Shown: positions 47,961-57,224, counted from the first letter of the stretch. The stretch: DNA of 64,000 nt from Armatimonadota bacterium (GCA_016235455.1 JACRKZ010000067.1:1-64000); one strand, 5' to 3'. Translations and numbers: made by a program. The notes: generated by a model not told the origin, from the sequence alone.

Positions 47961-49516
47961 CGGGCGCGCTGAGCGCCCGACGGGAGCAGGCGTTGGGCGC
48001 GATGGGCTTGGTTGAGGAGCAGTTGGTGGTGCCAGAGACGACAACGCATCCTCGCGGACGCGTACTCGTCGTCGATGACGAGAAGCCCATCGTCACCATC
48101 CTCGTCGAGGTGCTGCGTTCCGCCGGCTTCGAAGTGACGGGCGTCGACCATCCCGCCAAAGCCACGGCGCTGCCGGCCGACTCGTTCGATATCGTGCTCA
48201 CCGACTACAAGATGCCCGGCACCGACGGCATCCGACTGTTTGAGGAACTGCGCCTGAGCAATGTCCATCTGGTCGGCGTGCTGGTGACCGGTTTTGGCAA
48301 CACCCAGTTGGTCCAGGAAGCCATGCGCCGCGGACTCAACGGCATTCTGCTCAAGCCGTTCCCGCTCGAGCGCGTGGTGGCCACGGTCGAGCGTGCGTTG
48401 AGCCAGCGCTGGCTCAACGCGGAGAACGAGCGGCTGTCCGCCGTGATCGAGATGTACTCCGCGCGCCAGAGTCTGCATCGGCCGCGCAACCGCGACGAGC
48501 TGGCGCTGGCCCTGGCCGAACTGGTACGCTCCCGCCTGTCCCGCTGCGAAGCCTTAGTTCTGCTGGCCGACGCCACCGAGGGCCGGCTCTATGCGCCGCG
48601 CGGCCGCTCCGACCGAGCCGCTTGGGCGGATCTGGTCGATGAGTGGTCGGGCCAGAGCGCCGACTCGGTGCAGGGCGGAGTCGAACCCTATGGCGATCAG
48701 TGGCTGGTGCGGCTGCCCTTGACTTGCGACGGGACCGTCGAGGGCTGCCTGCTACTGCGTCAGGAAGGTGACCGGCCGACCACATCCGCCGTCGAGCGGC
48801 TCAGCCTGCTCAGTTCGCAGGCGGCGCTGGTGCTGTCGCACCTAAGACTGTTCGAGAGCCAACTGCGCGAGGAGAAGCTGGCCCTGGTTGGCCGCATGGC
48901 GGGCGTCATCTGCGACCGCGTGCGCACCCCGCTGCAGGCCATCGAGGCTGCGGTGGCCGAACTCGATCTCGAGACTCCCGACTACGCGGACATGATCCGC
49001 GACGAGACACACCATCTCGACCGCTTGTGCGCCGAGCTCTCGGACCTGGTCTCGGGATCGGACCGGCTCGTGCTGGCCGACACCAATCTCGCCGAGCTGC
49101 TGCTCGACTTGGCGCATCGCGTGCGGCCCGAGCAGGAGCGACGCGGCGTGCAGGTGTTGTGCATGGTCTCCGAGCCGCTCATCGTCCCTGCCGACGCCGG
49201 CAAGCTGACCCGCGCGCTGCACAACCTGGTCAAGAACGCCGGCGAAGCCATGCCCCAAGGCGGAGTACTGGCGCTCGGGCTCGATCGCGAGCCCGGCCAG
49301 GCAGTGATCACCGTGGGCGACACCGGCGTGGGCATGAGCAACGACGTGCTGGCCCGCGTGTTCGAGCCGTTCTTCAGCCACGGCAAGGTGCACGGCACCG
49401 GTCTGGGCGGCGCCGTGGTCCGCAGTGCCGTGCAAGCCCATGGCGGGCGCATCGAAGTGCACAGCCGCGAAGGCGAAGGCACCACCTTCCGCCTCTACCT
49501 GCCCCTGCCGGCCTGA
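47957..49516 (+). CDS. Receiver-GAF-like-HATPase hybrid signalling protein with degenerate HisKA
   Basis: A 519-residue cytoplasmic signalling protein. A receiver domain at about 35-150 has VLVVDDEKPIV, the phosphoacceptor Asp in IVLTDYKMPG, VTGFGN and ILLKPFPLERVV. A GAF-like region follows (to about 295). The HisKA-like helix MAGVICDRVRTPLQAIEAAV has Asp or Cys where the phosphorylated His should be. The HATPase domain is complete: N box HNLVKNAGEAMP, G1 VGDTGVGMS, F box VFEPFFSHG and G2 GTGLGGAVV. It could still bind ATP but may not autophosphorylate. The start is GTG 47957 overlapping the previous stop; an ATG at 48002 is an alternative. Confidence 0.85.
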   Translation: MTGALSARREQALGAMGLVEEQLVVPETTTHPRGRVLVVDDEKPIVTILVEVLRSAGFEVTGVDHPAKATALPADSFDIVLTDYKMPGTDGIRLFEELRLSNVHLVGVLVTGFGNTQLVQEAMRRGLNGILLKPFPLERVVATVERALSQRWLNAENERLSAVIEMYSARQSLHRPRNRDELALALAELVRSRLSRCEALVLLADATEGRLYAPRGRSDRAAWADLVDEWSGQSADSVQGGVEPYGDQWLVRLPLTCDGTVEGCLLLRQEGDRPTTSAVERLSLLSSQAALVLSHLRLFESQLREEKLALVGRMAGVICDRVRTPLQAIEAAVAELDLETPDYADMIRDETHHLDRLCAELSDLVSGSDRLVLADTNLAELLLDLAHRVRPEQERRGVQVLCMVSEPLIVPADAGKLTRALHNLVKNAGEAMPQGGVLALGLDREPGQAVITVGDTGVGMSNDVLARVFEPFFSHGKVHGTGLGGAVVRSAVQAHGGRIEVHSREGEGTTFRLYLPLPA

Positions 49517-49540
49517 GCCAAGGTGGGACTCGGAGAAGCC

Positions 49541-49919
49541 ATGCGGTACCTGGTGGCCATTCATCACCCGGACGACTATGACCCGCTGGTCGCCGAGGAC
49601 GAAGCGATGTCGGCCGATATCGACACGCTCAACGACGAGATGGTCGCGGCTGGCGTCAGGCTGTTCGTGGGCGGCCTGCGCCCCGCCGGCAGCGCGACGT
49701 CGATCCGGCCGCAGCCCGATGGTGCGGTACTCATCACCGATGGGCCCTACTTGGCGACCACGGAGCACATGGGCGGCTTCTGGGTGCTCGAAGTCGCTGA
49801 CCTGGACGAAGCGCTGGCGTGGGGGCGCAAAAGTCGCTGACCTGGACGAAGCGCTGGCGTGGGGGCGCAAGGCCGCCATCGCCTGTCGGGTACCGGTCGA
49901 GGTGCGTCCGTTCTTCTGA
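49541..49919 (+). pseudogene. YCII-related protein (YciI/DGPF family), frameshifted by a 40-bp duplication
   Basis: A small dimeric alpha-beta ferredoxin-like protein: MRYLVAIHHPDDYDP, then LNDEMVAAGVRLFVGGLRPAG, VLITDGPYLATTEHMGGFWVLEVADLDEALAWGRK, and after removal of one repeat unit AAIACRVPVEVRPFF. That C-terminus is typical of the family. As it stands, a perfect 40-bp tandem duplication (49791-49830, 49831-49870) shifts the frame after GRK. Without it the gene encodes 112 residues. GGAG precedes the ATG. It follows the signalling gene by 24 bp. Family members often precede an ECF sigma gene; none is here. Confidence 0.85.
49791..49870. repeat. Perfect 40-bp tandem duplication in the YCII gene
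   Basis: Units 49791-49830 and 49831-49870 are identical (AAGTCGCTGACCTGGACG...). Forty is not a multiple of three, so the frame is broken. Confidence 0.95.
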
Positions 49920-49944
49920 CGCCGCACCTGCCAGGAGGCCGGCC

Positions 49945-50598
49945 TCAGCCTTCGGGCTTGGGCACCAGCCTTTGCGTCGAGGCCATCAGCCAGACTCGCA
50001 CGCTCTGCCGATTGGACACGGCCCATAGCGCGGCGTCGGGCACTTTGATGCCGTAGTCACTCAGCAGGATGTCGAAATCCGCATCGACCCGCAGCAGGTC
50101 GCCGGGTAATCGATGCGCCGTCCCATCGGTCGCGGGGATCAGCGTCACTCGCAGCCGGAGCGGCACCTCGCGGGTCACGCCCCGCAGCGTCAGGTCTCCG
50201 GTGGCATCGAGGTCGGCCGGCTCCAGCGCTCTGAGCGCCAGAGTCGTGGCCGCCGACTTGATAGCCTTCAGTTCCAGCGTGACCTTGGGATGCTTGTCAA
50301 CCGCCAGCCAGCCGGCGCCGCGCATATGCTCGTCGCGAAGCGCAATGCCCGTGCCGAGCTTGGCGGCGTCGATCTCGAACTTGGCCGCCGGCTTGTCCAG
50401 CACGTTGTTCGGATCGACATCGACGGTTCCCTTGACCGACTGCGCGCGGGTGACGATGGTCTCCAGCGGCGCGACGGACGTGATGGTCACGACATCGCGC
50501 TCATAGGGGTCGTCCACCAGGTAGTTGGTGCGGCCAGCGGCCAAGGCCAAGCCGGCCGCCAGCGTCAGTATGGTCGTCGCAGTGGCTTTCGCGTTCAT
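49945..50598 (-). CDS. YceI family polyprenyl-binding-like periplasmic protein
   Basis: A 217-residue exported protein with signal peptide (TTILTLAAGLALAAG). It has the YceI lipocalin-like pattern: VKGTVDVDPNNVLDKPAAKFEIDAAKL, ALRDEHMRGAGWLAVDKHPKVTLEL, TGDLTLRGVTREVPLRLRV, and DFDILLSDYGIKVPDAA. Such proteins bind long-chain isoprenoids or lipids. The N-terminal NYLVDDPYERDVV differs a little from the common W.ID start. It diverges from the lyase gene, with only 32 bp between starts, so their promoters must overlap. Confidence 0.88.
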   Translation of the reverse strand: MNAKATATTILTLAAGLALAAGRTNYLVDDPYERDVVTITSVAPLETIVTRAQSVKGTVDVDPNNVLDKPAAKFEIDAAKLGTGIALRDEHMRGAGWLAVDKHPKVTLELKAIKSAATTLALRALEPADLDATGDLTLRGVTREVPLRLRVTLIPATDGTAHRLPGDLLRVDADFDILLSDYGIKVPDAALWAVSNRQSVRVWLMASTQRLVPKPEG

Positions 50599-50630
50599 GG
50601 TATGCTCCAGGCTGGTGCGGAGGACATACC

Positions 50631-53600
50631 GTGTCAGCAGGCCGAATCCTCTCTCTCGCCGTCATCGCGCTACTCCTGGGTGGCCAGGCTCGAGCACTGT
50701 CGCCCGAGGGCATCGTCTACGAAGCCGAAGCCGTAGCCAGCCCCCGGGACGCTTGGCGCAAGGACCAACGAGGCCCCAGCTTCTGGTGCCTGTGGACCGC
50801 CGAGGAAGACATCGCCAGCAAGCGCTCGGGCGGCGCCGTACTGGCTTCGCCGCCCACCGCCACCGAGCGCGCGCGGCCCGAGGATGGCGCGCCGGCCCTG
50901 CACTGCGTAATCACCGACCTCAAGCCGGGCGCCTACCGCGTGTTCGTCAGCTCGCCTGGCGCGCGGCCGCTGGGCTACTCGCTCGACGGCCAGCGCTGGC
51001 GGCCCTATGCGGGCGCCGAACTGGCGCTCGGCCTGCGCGATCTGCGCGATGGCCGGTTCGAGATCTGGATCGACGACCGCTACCCGCATCCCGCCGTTAA
51101 CGCCGGGTCGGGCTACTTCGACTACATCCGCTTCGTACCCGCCAGGCCCGGCGAGGTGGTGCGGCCCCCGAGCATCGACCACCTGACTGTCGCGCCAGGC
51201 GAGCTGGCCTGGACGACCAGCGGTCAGGCCGATGAGGGCACCGTGGTCTTCCAGCCCGGCGACATCAAGCGCACGGTAACCACCACCGGCCGCAACCACT
51301 TCGTCCGTCTCGACGGCCTCGGCCCCGCCGTCCGGCGGGCCACGATCACCATGACCATCGATGGCCGCGAGGTGAGCGCGGAAACGAGCCTCGCCCTGCC
51401 CCTGCCCGCTGGCGGCGCACTGGACGTGCCGCTGACCTGGCCCGCGGGCACGCAGTCGGCGGGGCCGACGCCGGTGGTCATGGGCCTGCCCTTCCCGCGC
51501 GGCGTGGTGGCCGAGCCGGGCGAACTGGCGCTGCTGGCCGACGGCACGCGCCAGCCGCTGCAGGCCGACCTGCAGGCGCGCTGGCCGGATGGCAGCGTGA
51601 AGTGGGCGGTTCTCTCGTTCGTCGCCGAACCGCGCGCCAAGCTGCGCCTGACGCGCTCCGCTGTCAGTCCTGCCACCACCTGGCTGAAGGTCAACGACGA
51701 CGCCGAGGCCTGGCGCGTCGACACCGGCTCGCTAGCCTTCGACCTGGGCCGTCGGCTGCCCGCTCTGTTCGCCCGGTTGGGCTGGGATCGTAACGCCGAC
51801 GGCCGCGTGGCCGACGATGAGCGCATCGCCGCGGCGCCGCTGGGCGCCAACGTCAAACTGGAGCTGGGCGATGGCTCGTTCTGCACGCTCGGCCCGCCCA
51901 GTGACCTGCGGCGCGAGGTCGACGGTCCGCTGCGCGTCGTGCTGCTCCTGACCGGGCCGCTGGTCAGCCAGGCCGGCCCGGCCGGCTGGTCCTACGAACT
52001 GCGTCTGACCCTGTGGCGCGGCGGCACCGACTTGGCCATCGACCTGGGCGTCATCCGCGACCAGGCCCAACCGGCCTTCGCGCCGATCAATGCGCTGGCG
52101 CTGCGGCTGCCGCTGGACGCGGCAGGCGGCGTGCGCGGCGCGCTCGACGGCCAGGCCGAGCAGCCGGCAGGCGATGCCGACGGCCAGTGGATCCTGCAAG
52201 ACACGGAGAAGCACTTCGTCCGGCGCGACGGTCTGACCACGCGCGGCGTCGCGGGTCTGGCCACGGTGCGCGACGACCGGTCACAGGTGGCCGTGGTCAT
52301 GCGCGACTTCCAGCAGGCCTATCCCAGCGGCTACGCCATCAAGCCCGACGGGCTGCACATCCGCCTGCTGCCGCCCTTGCCCGCCGACCAGTACCAGGAC
52401 GCCGCGAGCCGGCCGGTGTGGGGCAAGCTCTACTCCTGGTGCCGCTCGGGCCGCTATCAGGTGCGCGCTGGCCAGATGCTGCGGCGCGAGGTGCAGGTGC
52501 ACTTCGGCCCGCTGGCCGACGCTGGGGCCTGGGCCAAGACCTACCAGGATGCCCCTCGACCCACGCCCAGCGCCGCGTATCTGTGCGCCACCGCCGCACT
52601 GGGCCGCGCCTTGCTGCCGCGCACAGCGGGCACCTGGGACGTCTACGACGCCTGGTTCGACCGCGGCTTCGACGCCTATCGCGCGCGGCGCGAGGCCGAC
52701 CGCGCCTACGGCTTCATGAACTACGGCGACTGGTATGGCGAGCGGGGCAACAACTGGGGCAACAACGAGTACGACGCCGCCGCGACGCTGGCCCTGCACT
52801 GGATGCGCGATCCGCGGCCCGAGCTGTTCGCCGACGGTCTGGCCACCGCGCGGCACGTGGCCACCATCGACACGCTGCATGGCGCGCCGGCGGCCGGCCG
52901 CAACGGACTGCTGTGGGAGCACAGCTTCAACCACGTGGGCACCGACCTGACCGGCGACAGCCCGGAGCTGGCCGGCACCGACATGAGCGCCTACCTGGCG
53001 CGCTATGGCCGCAGCATGTTCACCGGCGCGATCGACCCCCAGGGACACCATTTCGTCGGCGGGCTGTGGCTCTATGGCGCCTTGGCCGGCGACCTCGTCG
53101 TGGCCGAGCAGGCGCGGCGCATCAGTGAGAACCAGGCCGCCATGCTCACCCGCAACTTCGACTTCGGCATCGAGCGCGCGGGCGGCTGGCCGCTGATCAA
53201 CATGGTCCATGCGTATGCCGCCAGCGGCCGGCCTTACTACCTCAACGCCGCGCGCCTGATGATCGCGCGCGCCCTGGAACGCCAGGACCCGGCCACCGGA
53301 GGCTGGCTGCACAACCCGCCGCTGGACGAGACCGACGGCGAGAAGGTGCTCGGCGGCAAGGCCTTCGCCGTGGGCATCCTGACCCACGGCATCCTGCGCT
53401 ATCTGGAGCAGGAGCCGGCCAGGCGGCCCGACGTGGAGAAGATGCTCCAGCGCGGCGTGGACTGGCTGCAGCGCGAGAGCTGGAACCCGGACAAGGGCTT
53501 CCGCTACATCAGCAACTCCTCCAAGTACAAGGACACCGGCGAACGCGGACTGACCGCGCTCATGGTGGCCGAGGCCATCGTCGCGGCGCGGCAGTTCAGC

Positions 53601-53756
53601 GGCGACCAGCGCTACCTCGACTTCGCCCACGAGGTGCTGCGCGGCGTGTTCGACAAGCCGCTGGGCGGCATGGGCAAGGGCTTCACCCAAGGCACGCGCC
53701 AGACGATCTTCGCGCTGGATCGACTGCGGGAGCTGGGTGAGGTGGCGCTGAAGTGA
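50631..53756 (+). CDS. PcRGLX/YetA-like exo-rhamnogalacturonan lyase family protein
   Basis: A 1041-residue exported protein with signal peptide (GRILSLAVIALLLGGQARAL). An N-terminal beta domain of about 170 residues (GAYRVFVSSPGARPLGYSLD, IDDRYPHP) precedes the PcRGLX core: GLPFPRGVVAEPGELALLADG, ARWPDGSVKWAVLSF, then beta-sandwich and alpha/alpha toroid segments (WGNNEYDAAATLALHWMRDPR, WEHSFNHVGTDLTGDSPELAG, SKYKDTGERGLTALMVAEAIVAA). This family includes exo-acting rhamnogalacturonan lyases; specificity is inferred. The start is GTG 50631 with GGAGG seven bases before it. It ends at a large hairpin shared with the convergent M15 gene. Confidence 0.82.
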   Translation: MSAGRILSLAVIALLLGGQARALSPEGIVYEAEAVASPRDAWRKDQRGPSFWCLWTAEEDIASKRSGGAVLASPPTATERARPEDGAPALHCVITDLKPGAYRVFVSSPGARPLGYSLDGQRWRPYAGAELALGLRDLRDGRFEIWIDDRYPHPAVNAGSGYFDYIRFVPARPGEVVRPPSIDHLTVAPGELAWTTSGQADEGTVVFQPGDIKRTVTTTGRNHFVRLDGLGPAVRRATITMTIDGREVSAETSLALPLPAGGALDVPLTWPAGTQSAGPTPVVMGLPFPRGVVAEPGELALLADGTRQPLQADLQARWPDGSVKWAVLSFVAEPRAKLRLTRSAVSPATTWLKVNDDAEAWRVDTGSLAFDLGRRLPALFARLGWDRNADGRVADDERIAAAPLGANVKLELGDGSFCTLGPPSDLRREVDGPLRVVLLLTGPLVSQAGPAGWSYELRLTLWRGGTDLAIDLGVIRDQAQPAFAPINALALRLPLDAAGGVRGALDGQAEQPAGDADGQWILQDTEKHFVRRDGLTTRGVAGLATVRDDRSQVAVVMRDFQQAYPSGYAIKPDGLHIRLLPPLPADQYQDAASRPVWGKLYSWCRSGRYQVRAGQMLRREVQVHFGPLADAGAWAKTYQDAPRPTPSAAYLCATAALGRALLPRTAGTWDVYDAWFDRGFDAYRARREADRAYGFMNYGDWYGERGNNWGNNEYDAAATLALHWMRDPRPELFADGLATARHVATIDTLHGAPAAGRNGLLWEHSFNHVGTDLTGDSPELAGTDMSAYLARYGRSMFTGAIDPQGHHFVGGLWLYGALAGDLVVAEQARRISENQAAMLTRNFDFGIERAGGWPLINMVHAYAASGRPYYLNAARLMIARALERQDPATGGWLHNPPLDETDGEKVLGGKAFAVGILTHGILRYLEQEPARRPDVEKMLQRGVDWLQRESWNPDKGFRYISNSSKYKDTGERGLTALMVAEAIVAARQFSGDQRYLDFAHEVLRGVFDKPLGGMGKGFTQGTRQTIFALDRLRELGEVALK

Positions 53757-53765
53757 CGCTGGTTC

Positions 53766-53825
53766 GTGGTTCCGCCTTCAGGCGGGGTCGCGCCGCGCGC
53801 AGCCTGCGGCCAAAGGCGGAACCAC
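53766..53825. terminator. Nested hairpin, probable bidirectional terminator
   Basis: Perfect 13-bp arms GTGGTTCCGCCTT (53766-53778) and AAGGCGGAACCAC (53813-53825), with an inner CAGGC/GCCTG stem. It sits 9 bp after the lyase stop, facing the M15 gene. Confidence 0.65.
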
Positions 53826-53852
53826 AATCCAGCAGCGCCGTGGCCATGGGCC

Positions 53853-54527
53853 TCACTTGCACCCGGCCTTGCGTAGTGCCTCGTCCAGCAGGTTGAGCGC
53901 GGCCATGGCCTCGCGCGCCACGTCATCACCCAGCACCTGGGGGACCGCCGTGAACAGCTCGCTCAGCGGCGCGTGGAGCCGGCTCTGGTAGCCGCTCTTG
54001 CGTGCCGCCGCTTGCTCGGGGGTGACCGCCTCAAGCGTCGGCAACTCGCCCTCGGCCAGCAGTCGGTAAGGCTCGAAGTGCATGCCATCGGGGCGCCTGA
54101 AGTGGCCGCCCCAGGCGAAGCCGCACTTCTGGAAAACGCCCACGATCTCGCGCAGGCTGCCCTGGTCGCCGCGCTTCGCCGGCTCGTCGCCGTACCCGTT
54201 CCAGTCGCAGTTGAAGTCGACCGCCGCGCCCCAGGCGTGCGTGCTCTTGGCGCCGCCGCCCCGGCTGGGGCGGTTGTTGTAGCAGCCGTCATAGGTCAGG
54301 ATCTTACCGGTCAGGCCGCACTCGTCCACGAGCCTCAAGGCTCGTCCGAGCATGGCGGCAATCCTGCGGTGGCAGTGGATGCTGTTGGTGCCGATCTCGG
54401 CGAGGGTCGGCGTCGCCAGTGTGACCAGAGCAGCATCATCGCCCGGAGCAGAGCCAAGCTCCGCCCCGCGGCTACCGTAGTCCCAGCACGTGATCACATC
54501 GGCGGCCAGCAGTTGTTCCTTCGTCAT
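53853..54527 (-). CDS. D-alanyl-D-alanine carboxypeptidase-like M15 peptidase
   Basis: A 224-residue zinc peptidase that likely trims peptidoglycan peptides. The zinc ligands are in KSTHAWGAAVDFNCDWNG (His and Asp) and RPDGMHFEPYRL (final His). The region GTNSIHCHRRIAAMLGRALRL is a substrate-side helix. There is no signal peptide, which makes a lysin-like or cargo role possible. GGGAGG lies seven bases before the ATG at 54527. The C-terminal 55 residues are helical and unassigned. It is convergent with the lyase gene. Confidence 0.8.
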   Translation of the reverse strand: MTKEQLLAADVITCWDYGSRGAELGSAPGDDAALVTLATPTLAEIGTNSIHCHRRIAAMLGRALRLVDECGLTGKILTYDGCYNNRPSRGGGAKSTHAWGAAVDFNCDWNGYGDEPAKRGDQGSLREIVGVFQKCGFAWGGHFRRPDGMHFEPYRLLAEGELPTLEAVTPEQAAARKSGYQSRLHAPLSELFTAVPQVLGDDVAREAMAALNLLDEALRKAGCK

Positions 54528-54688
54528 GTTTGGCCCTCCCTTGTGCCTCAACTACCTTGCCGTACCTCATCAGTGAGGCCGGCGGCAGTATGCTCCCGGG
54601 CCGGCAACCTGCAGACCACTCGACGGCGAGGCCTGGGCGGACAGCCAGAACTCGGGGCTCATGACACTAAATAACACATCCTCACCCT

Positions 54689-54910
54689 GTGCGCCACATC
54701 ACCTACGTCGGAGCCCCGCCCGATCGAGTCCTGGCAAACCTGACCGGTATTTGGACTGCGTGGACACACGCCGGCCGAGCGCAGCTGACTCGGATCTGGC
54801 GAGGATCGACATCACACCGGCTGGCCGCGATTGTGCTGCTGGAGCCGGAGCTCGACGCCAACTATGAGGCGGTGAAGGCCGACACCTACGCCTGGCCCGG
54901 CGAGGTGTGA
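54689..54910 (+). CDS. Hypothetical 73-aa protein, doubtful
   Basis: An open frame from GTG 54689 (RHITYVGAPPDRVLANLTGIW, ending ANYEAVKADTYAWPGEV). It has no ribosome binding site and no family I recognise. It could be the end of a decayed gene. It lies alone between the M15 gene and a G/C-rich hairpin. Confidence 0.25.
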   Translation: MRHITYVGAPPDRVLANLTGIWTAWTHAGRAQLTRIWRGSTSHRLAAIVLLEPELDANYEAVKADTYAWPGEV

Positions 54911-54949
54911 GGCGGTGGCGCCGAAGGGCGCGTTGTGATGGAGTCGCGC

Positions 54950-55035
54950 ACAGCCCCCACCCCAGCCCCCCCCGCGCGCGGGGAGGGAGCCCATGCACCG
55001 TCCCCCCGCTCGCGGGGGGACTACAGGGGGGCTGC
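54950..55035. repeat. C/G-rich intergenic hairpin repeat
   Basis: A run of C-rich sequence (CCCCACCCCAGCCCCCCCCGCG) is followed by a perfect 8-bp stem GTCCCCCC / GGGGGGAC (55000-55007 and 55014-55021). It resembles dispersed intergenic C/G repeats of high-GC genomes. No gene is visible here. Confidence 0.5.
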
Positions 55036-55093
55036 CGACGTCGTGGCATCGCCATTCGTTGCTAGGCGGTGTCGCTTCGCGCACGGCCGCCGC

Positions 55094-55906
55094 CTAGCAG
55101 CGGGACAACCAACCCTCGATGACCTGCGCCACGCCGTCCTCATCGTTGCCCGGCGCGACCGCGTCGGCCGCGGCCAGCACCTCGGGTCGGGAGCCGGCCA
55201 TGGCGTATCCGGTACCGGCGGCTTCGAGCAGGGGGATGTCGTTGGGCGCATCGCCGAAACCGACGCTGTCGGCGGGGTCAATGCCCAGCCGCGCGCAGAG
55301 CGCGGTCAGCGCCTTGCCCTTGCTGACCGTGGGGTCCATGAACTCTAAGTACTCGTGCTCGGTGATGGTGATGTACAGCCGATCACCATACAGCGCCTGG
55401 AAGTGGACGCGGCAGCGCTCGATCTCGGCCGGGTCGTCGACGATGAGCAGCTTGGTGGCCGCACGGCCCGAAGCCCAGTCGAGCAGGTCCTCGCGGTAGA
55501 TGGGCCTGGCGTCCACGCGACGGATGTAGAGATCGCCCCATTCCGACGGCCGCGGGCAGTACATGCGGTCGTCGGCGTAGAAGTTGAGGTGCTGCCCGCT
55601 GGCGCGCACATGGTCGAGCACCGGTGCGCACAGGTCGGGCGAGACGCTGGTCTCGTGCCAGATCTCGCCGCTGGCCGGGTTGAGCACCAGCGCGCCGTTG
55701 TAGGCGATTACCGGGGTGTCGAGGCCGAGCCGCGCCACATGGACATCCATGCAGTCGCGGTACATGCGGCCGGAGGCCAGCACGCAGATACAGCCCGTTT
55801 CGGCCAGTGCGCGCACGGCGGCCAACGTGCGGTCGGAGATCACCTTGGACGAGTTGAGCAGCGTGCCGTCCAGGTCAAAGGCGGCGAGTTTGGGTAGCTT
55901 GGGCAC
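55094..55906 (-). CDS. Cof-type HAD-IIB phosphatase
   Basis: A 270-residue phosphatase with the HAD motifs: I AAFDLDGTLLNSSKVIS (nucleophile Asp), II ICVLASGRM, III VSKGKALTALC, and IV VGFGDAPNDIPLLEAAGTGYAMAGS. The Cof-type cap lies between II and III. Substrates are sugar phosphates or similar. The start is GTG 55906 with AGGA six bases before it; the ATG-rich region upstream is ftsZ. It follows ftsZ by 24 bp and may be cotranscribed. Confidence 0.92.
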   Translation of the reverse strand: MPKLPKLAAFDLDGTLLNSSKVISDRTLAAVRALAETGCICVLASGRMYRDCMDVHVARLGLDTPVIAYNGALVLNPASGEIWHETSVSPDLCAPVLDHVRASGQHLNFYADDRMYCPRPSEWGDLYIRRVDARPIYREDLLDWASGRAATKLLIVDDPAEIERCRVHFQALYGDRLYITITEHEYLEFMDPTVSKGKALTALCARLGIDPADSVGFGDAPNDIPLLEAAGTGYAMAGSRPEVLAAADAVAPGNDEDGVAQVIEGWLSRC

Positions 55907-55930
55907 GACAGATCCTGCTGGGCTCGGGGC

Positions 55931-57172
55931 TTAGCCTTCGCCTCGGCGCTCCAGGTTGCGGCGCACGAAGGTCGGCATGTCCAGGTCGCTCTCGGGCGAG
56001 CCCGACGCCGGCGGCGGCATGGTCGGCAGGCCGGGGATGCCGCTGCCACCAGGGCTCGAGGCGGGCGCGCTCGGCGTCGACAGGCTCGAGCTGCTGCTTG
56101 AGCTCTGGAAGCCGCCGCCCGCGGGCGGCAGACCACTGCCGATGGGCGTGCCGCCGCTGGGCGTGGTGCGCCGCAGCGTGGGCGGGTTGCTGTACAGCGG
56201 GCGGCCGCTGGTCAGCGGGTTCTGCGCCTGCGTGCCGGCCGTCTCGACGAAGCTGGCGGCCAGAATGGTCAGGCGCAGCTTGCCCTTCATCTGCTCGTCG
56301 ATGACCGTGCCGAAGATGGTGCTGGGCATGTCGGTCTGCGTGGCCTGCGCCACGGCGTCGGCGATGTCGTGCACCTGCCACAGGCTGAGGTCGGGCCCGC
56401 AGGTGATGTTGAGCAGCAGATTGGTGGCGCCGACGATGCCGTTCTCGAGCAGCGGCGAGGCCACGGTGCGCGAGACGATGTCGGTGCTCGGCGCGTCCAC
56501 GGGCGATTCACTCATGCCCATGAGCACCGGCCCAGCATTGCGCAGCACGGAGCAGACATCGGCGAAGTCGACGTTGATGGTGCCGGGAATGGTGATCAGG
56601 TCGGACACGCCCTGCACCGCCTGGCGCAGCACGTCGTCGACCAGGGCGAAGGCGTCGGTCAGGCGGGTGTGCTTGTCCACCTGGTCGAACAGGCGCTGGT
56701 TGTCGATGGTGATCAGCGCGTCGACGCTGTCGCCGCACTCCTCGATACCCATCATGGCGGTGGCCATGCGGCGCTGGCGCTCGAAGCGGAAGGGTTTGGT
56801 GCAGATGCCGACGGTCAGCGCGCCCATGTCCTTGGCCATACGGCAGATGACCGGCGCGGCACCAGTGCCCGTGCCGCCGCCCATGGCGCCGGCCACAAAG
56901 ACCATGTGCGCGCCCGACAGCACGTTCTCCAGGTCCTTGGCGCTCGATTCCGCGGCGCGCCGGCCCTGCTCGGGGTCGCCGCCGCAGCCCAGGCCTTGGG
57001 TCACATCCTGGCCGATGACGATCTTGTTCGGCGCCGCGCAGTCGCGCAGCTTGCGCACATCGGTGTCGACGGCGAACAGTTCAACGCCGCTCACGTCGCT
57101 GCGCATGATCTGCGAGACGGCGTTGCAGCCGCCGTTGCCGACACCAATGACTCGGATGATGGGCCCGTTCAT
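55931..57172 (-). CDS. ftsZ: Cell division GTPase FtsZ
   Basis: A 413-residue tubulin-like GTPase that forms the Z-ring. The glycine-rich GTP loop GAMGGGTGTGAAP is at 95-107. The N-terminal IRVIGVGNGGCNAVSQIM, the T7 synergy loop NVDFADVCSVL, and GATNLLLNITCGPDLSLWQV are intact. The linker is Ser/Pro-rich with a run of seven serines. The C-terminal peptide DMPTFVRRNLERRGEG would bind FtsA or other partners. The gene is not next to ftsA, ftsQ or mur genes, which is unusual. It begins upstream of a hairpin and follows the Gfo/Idh gene with a gap. Confidence 0.95.
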   Translation of the reverse strand: MNGPIIRVIGVGNGGCNAVSQIMRSDVSGVELFAVDTDVRKLRDCAAPNKIVIGQDVTQGLGCGGDPEQGRRAAESSAKDLENVLSGAHMVFVAGAMGGGTGTGAAPVICRMAKDMGALTVGICTKPFRFERQRRMATAMMGIEECGDSVDALITIDNQRLFDQVDKHTRLTDAFALVDDVLRQAVQGVSDLITIPGTINVDFADVCSVLRNAGPVLMGMSESPVDAPSTDIVSRTVASPLLENGIVGATNLLLNITCGPDLSLWQVHDIADAVAQATQTDMPSTIFGTVIDEQMKGKLRLTILAASFVETAGTQAQNPLTSGRPLYSNPPTLRRTTPSGGTPIGSGLPPAGGGFQSSSSSSSLSTPSAPASSPGGSGIPGLPTMPPPASGSPESDLDMPTFVRRNLERRGEG

Positions 57173-57224
57173 TGCTCACCTCGGTGACCTGGCTTGGTCA
57201 AGCACTCCGCACAACCCAGTCAAA

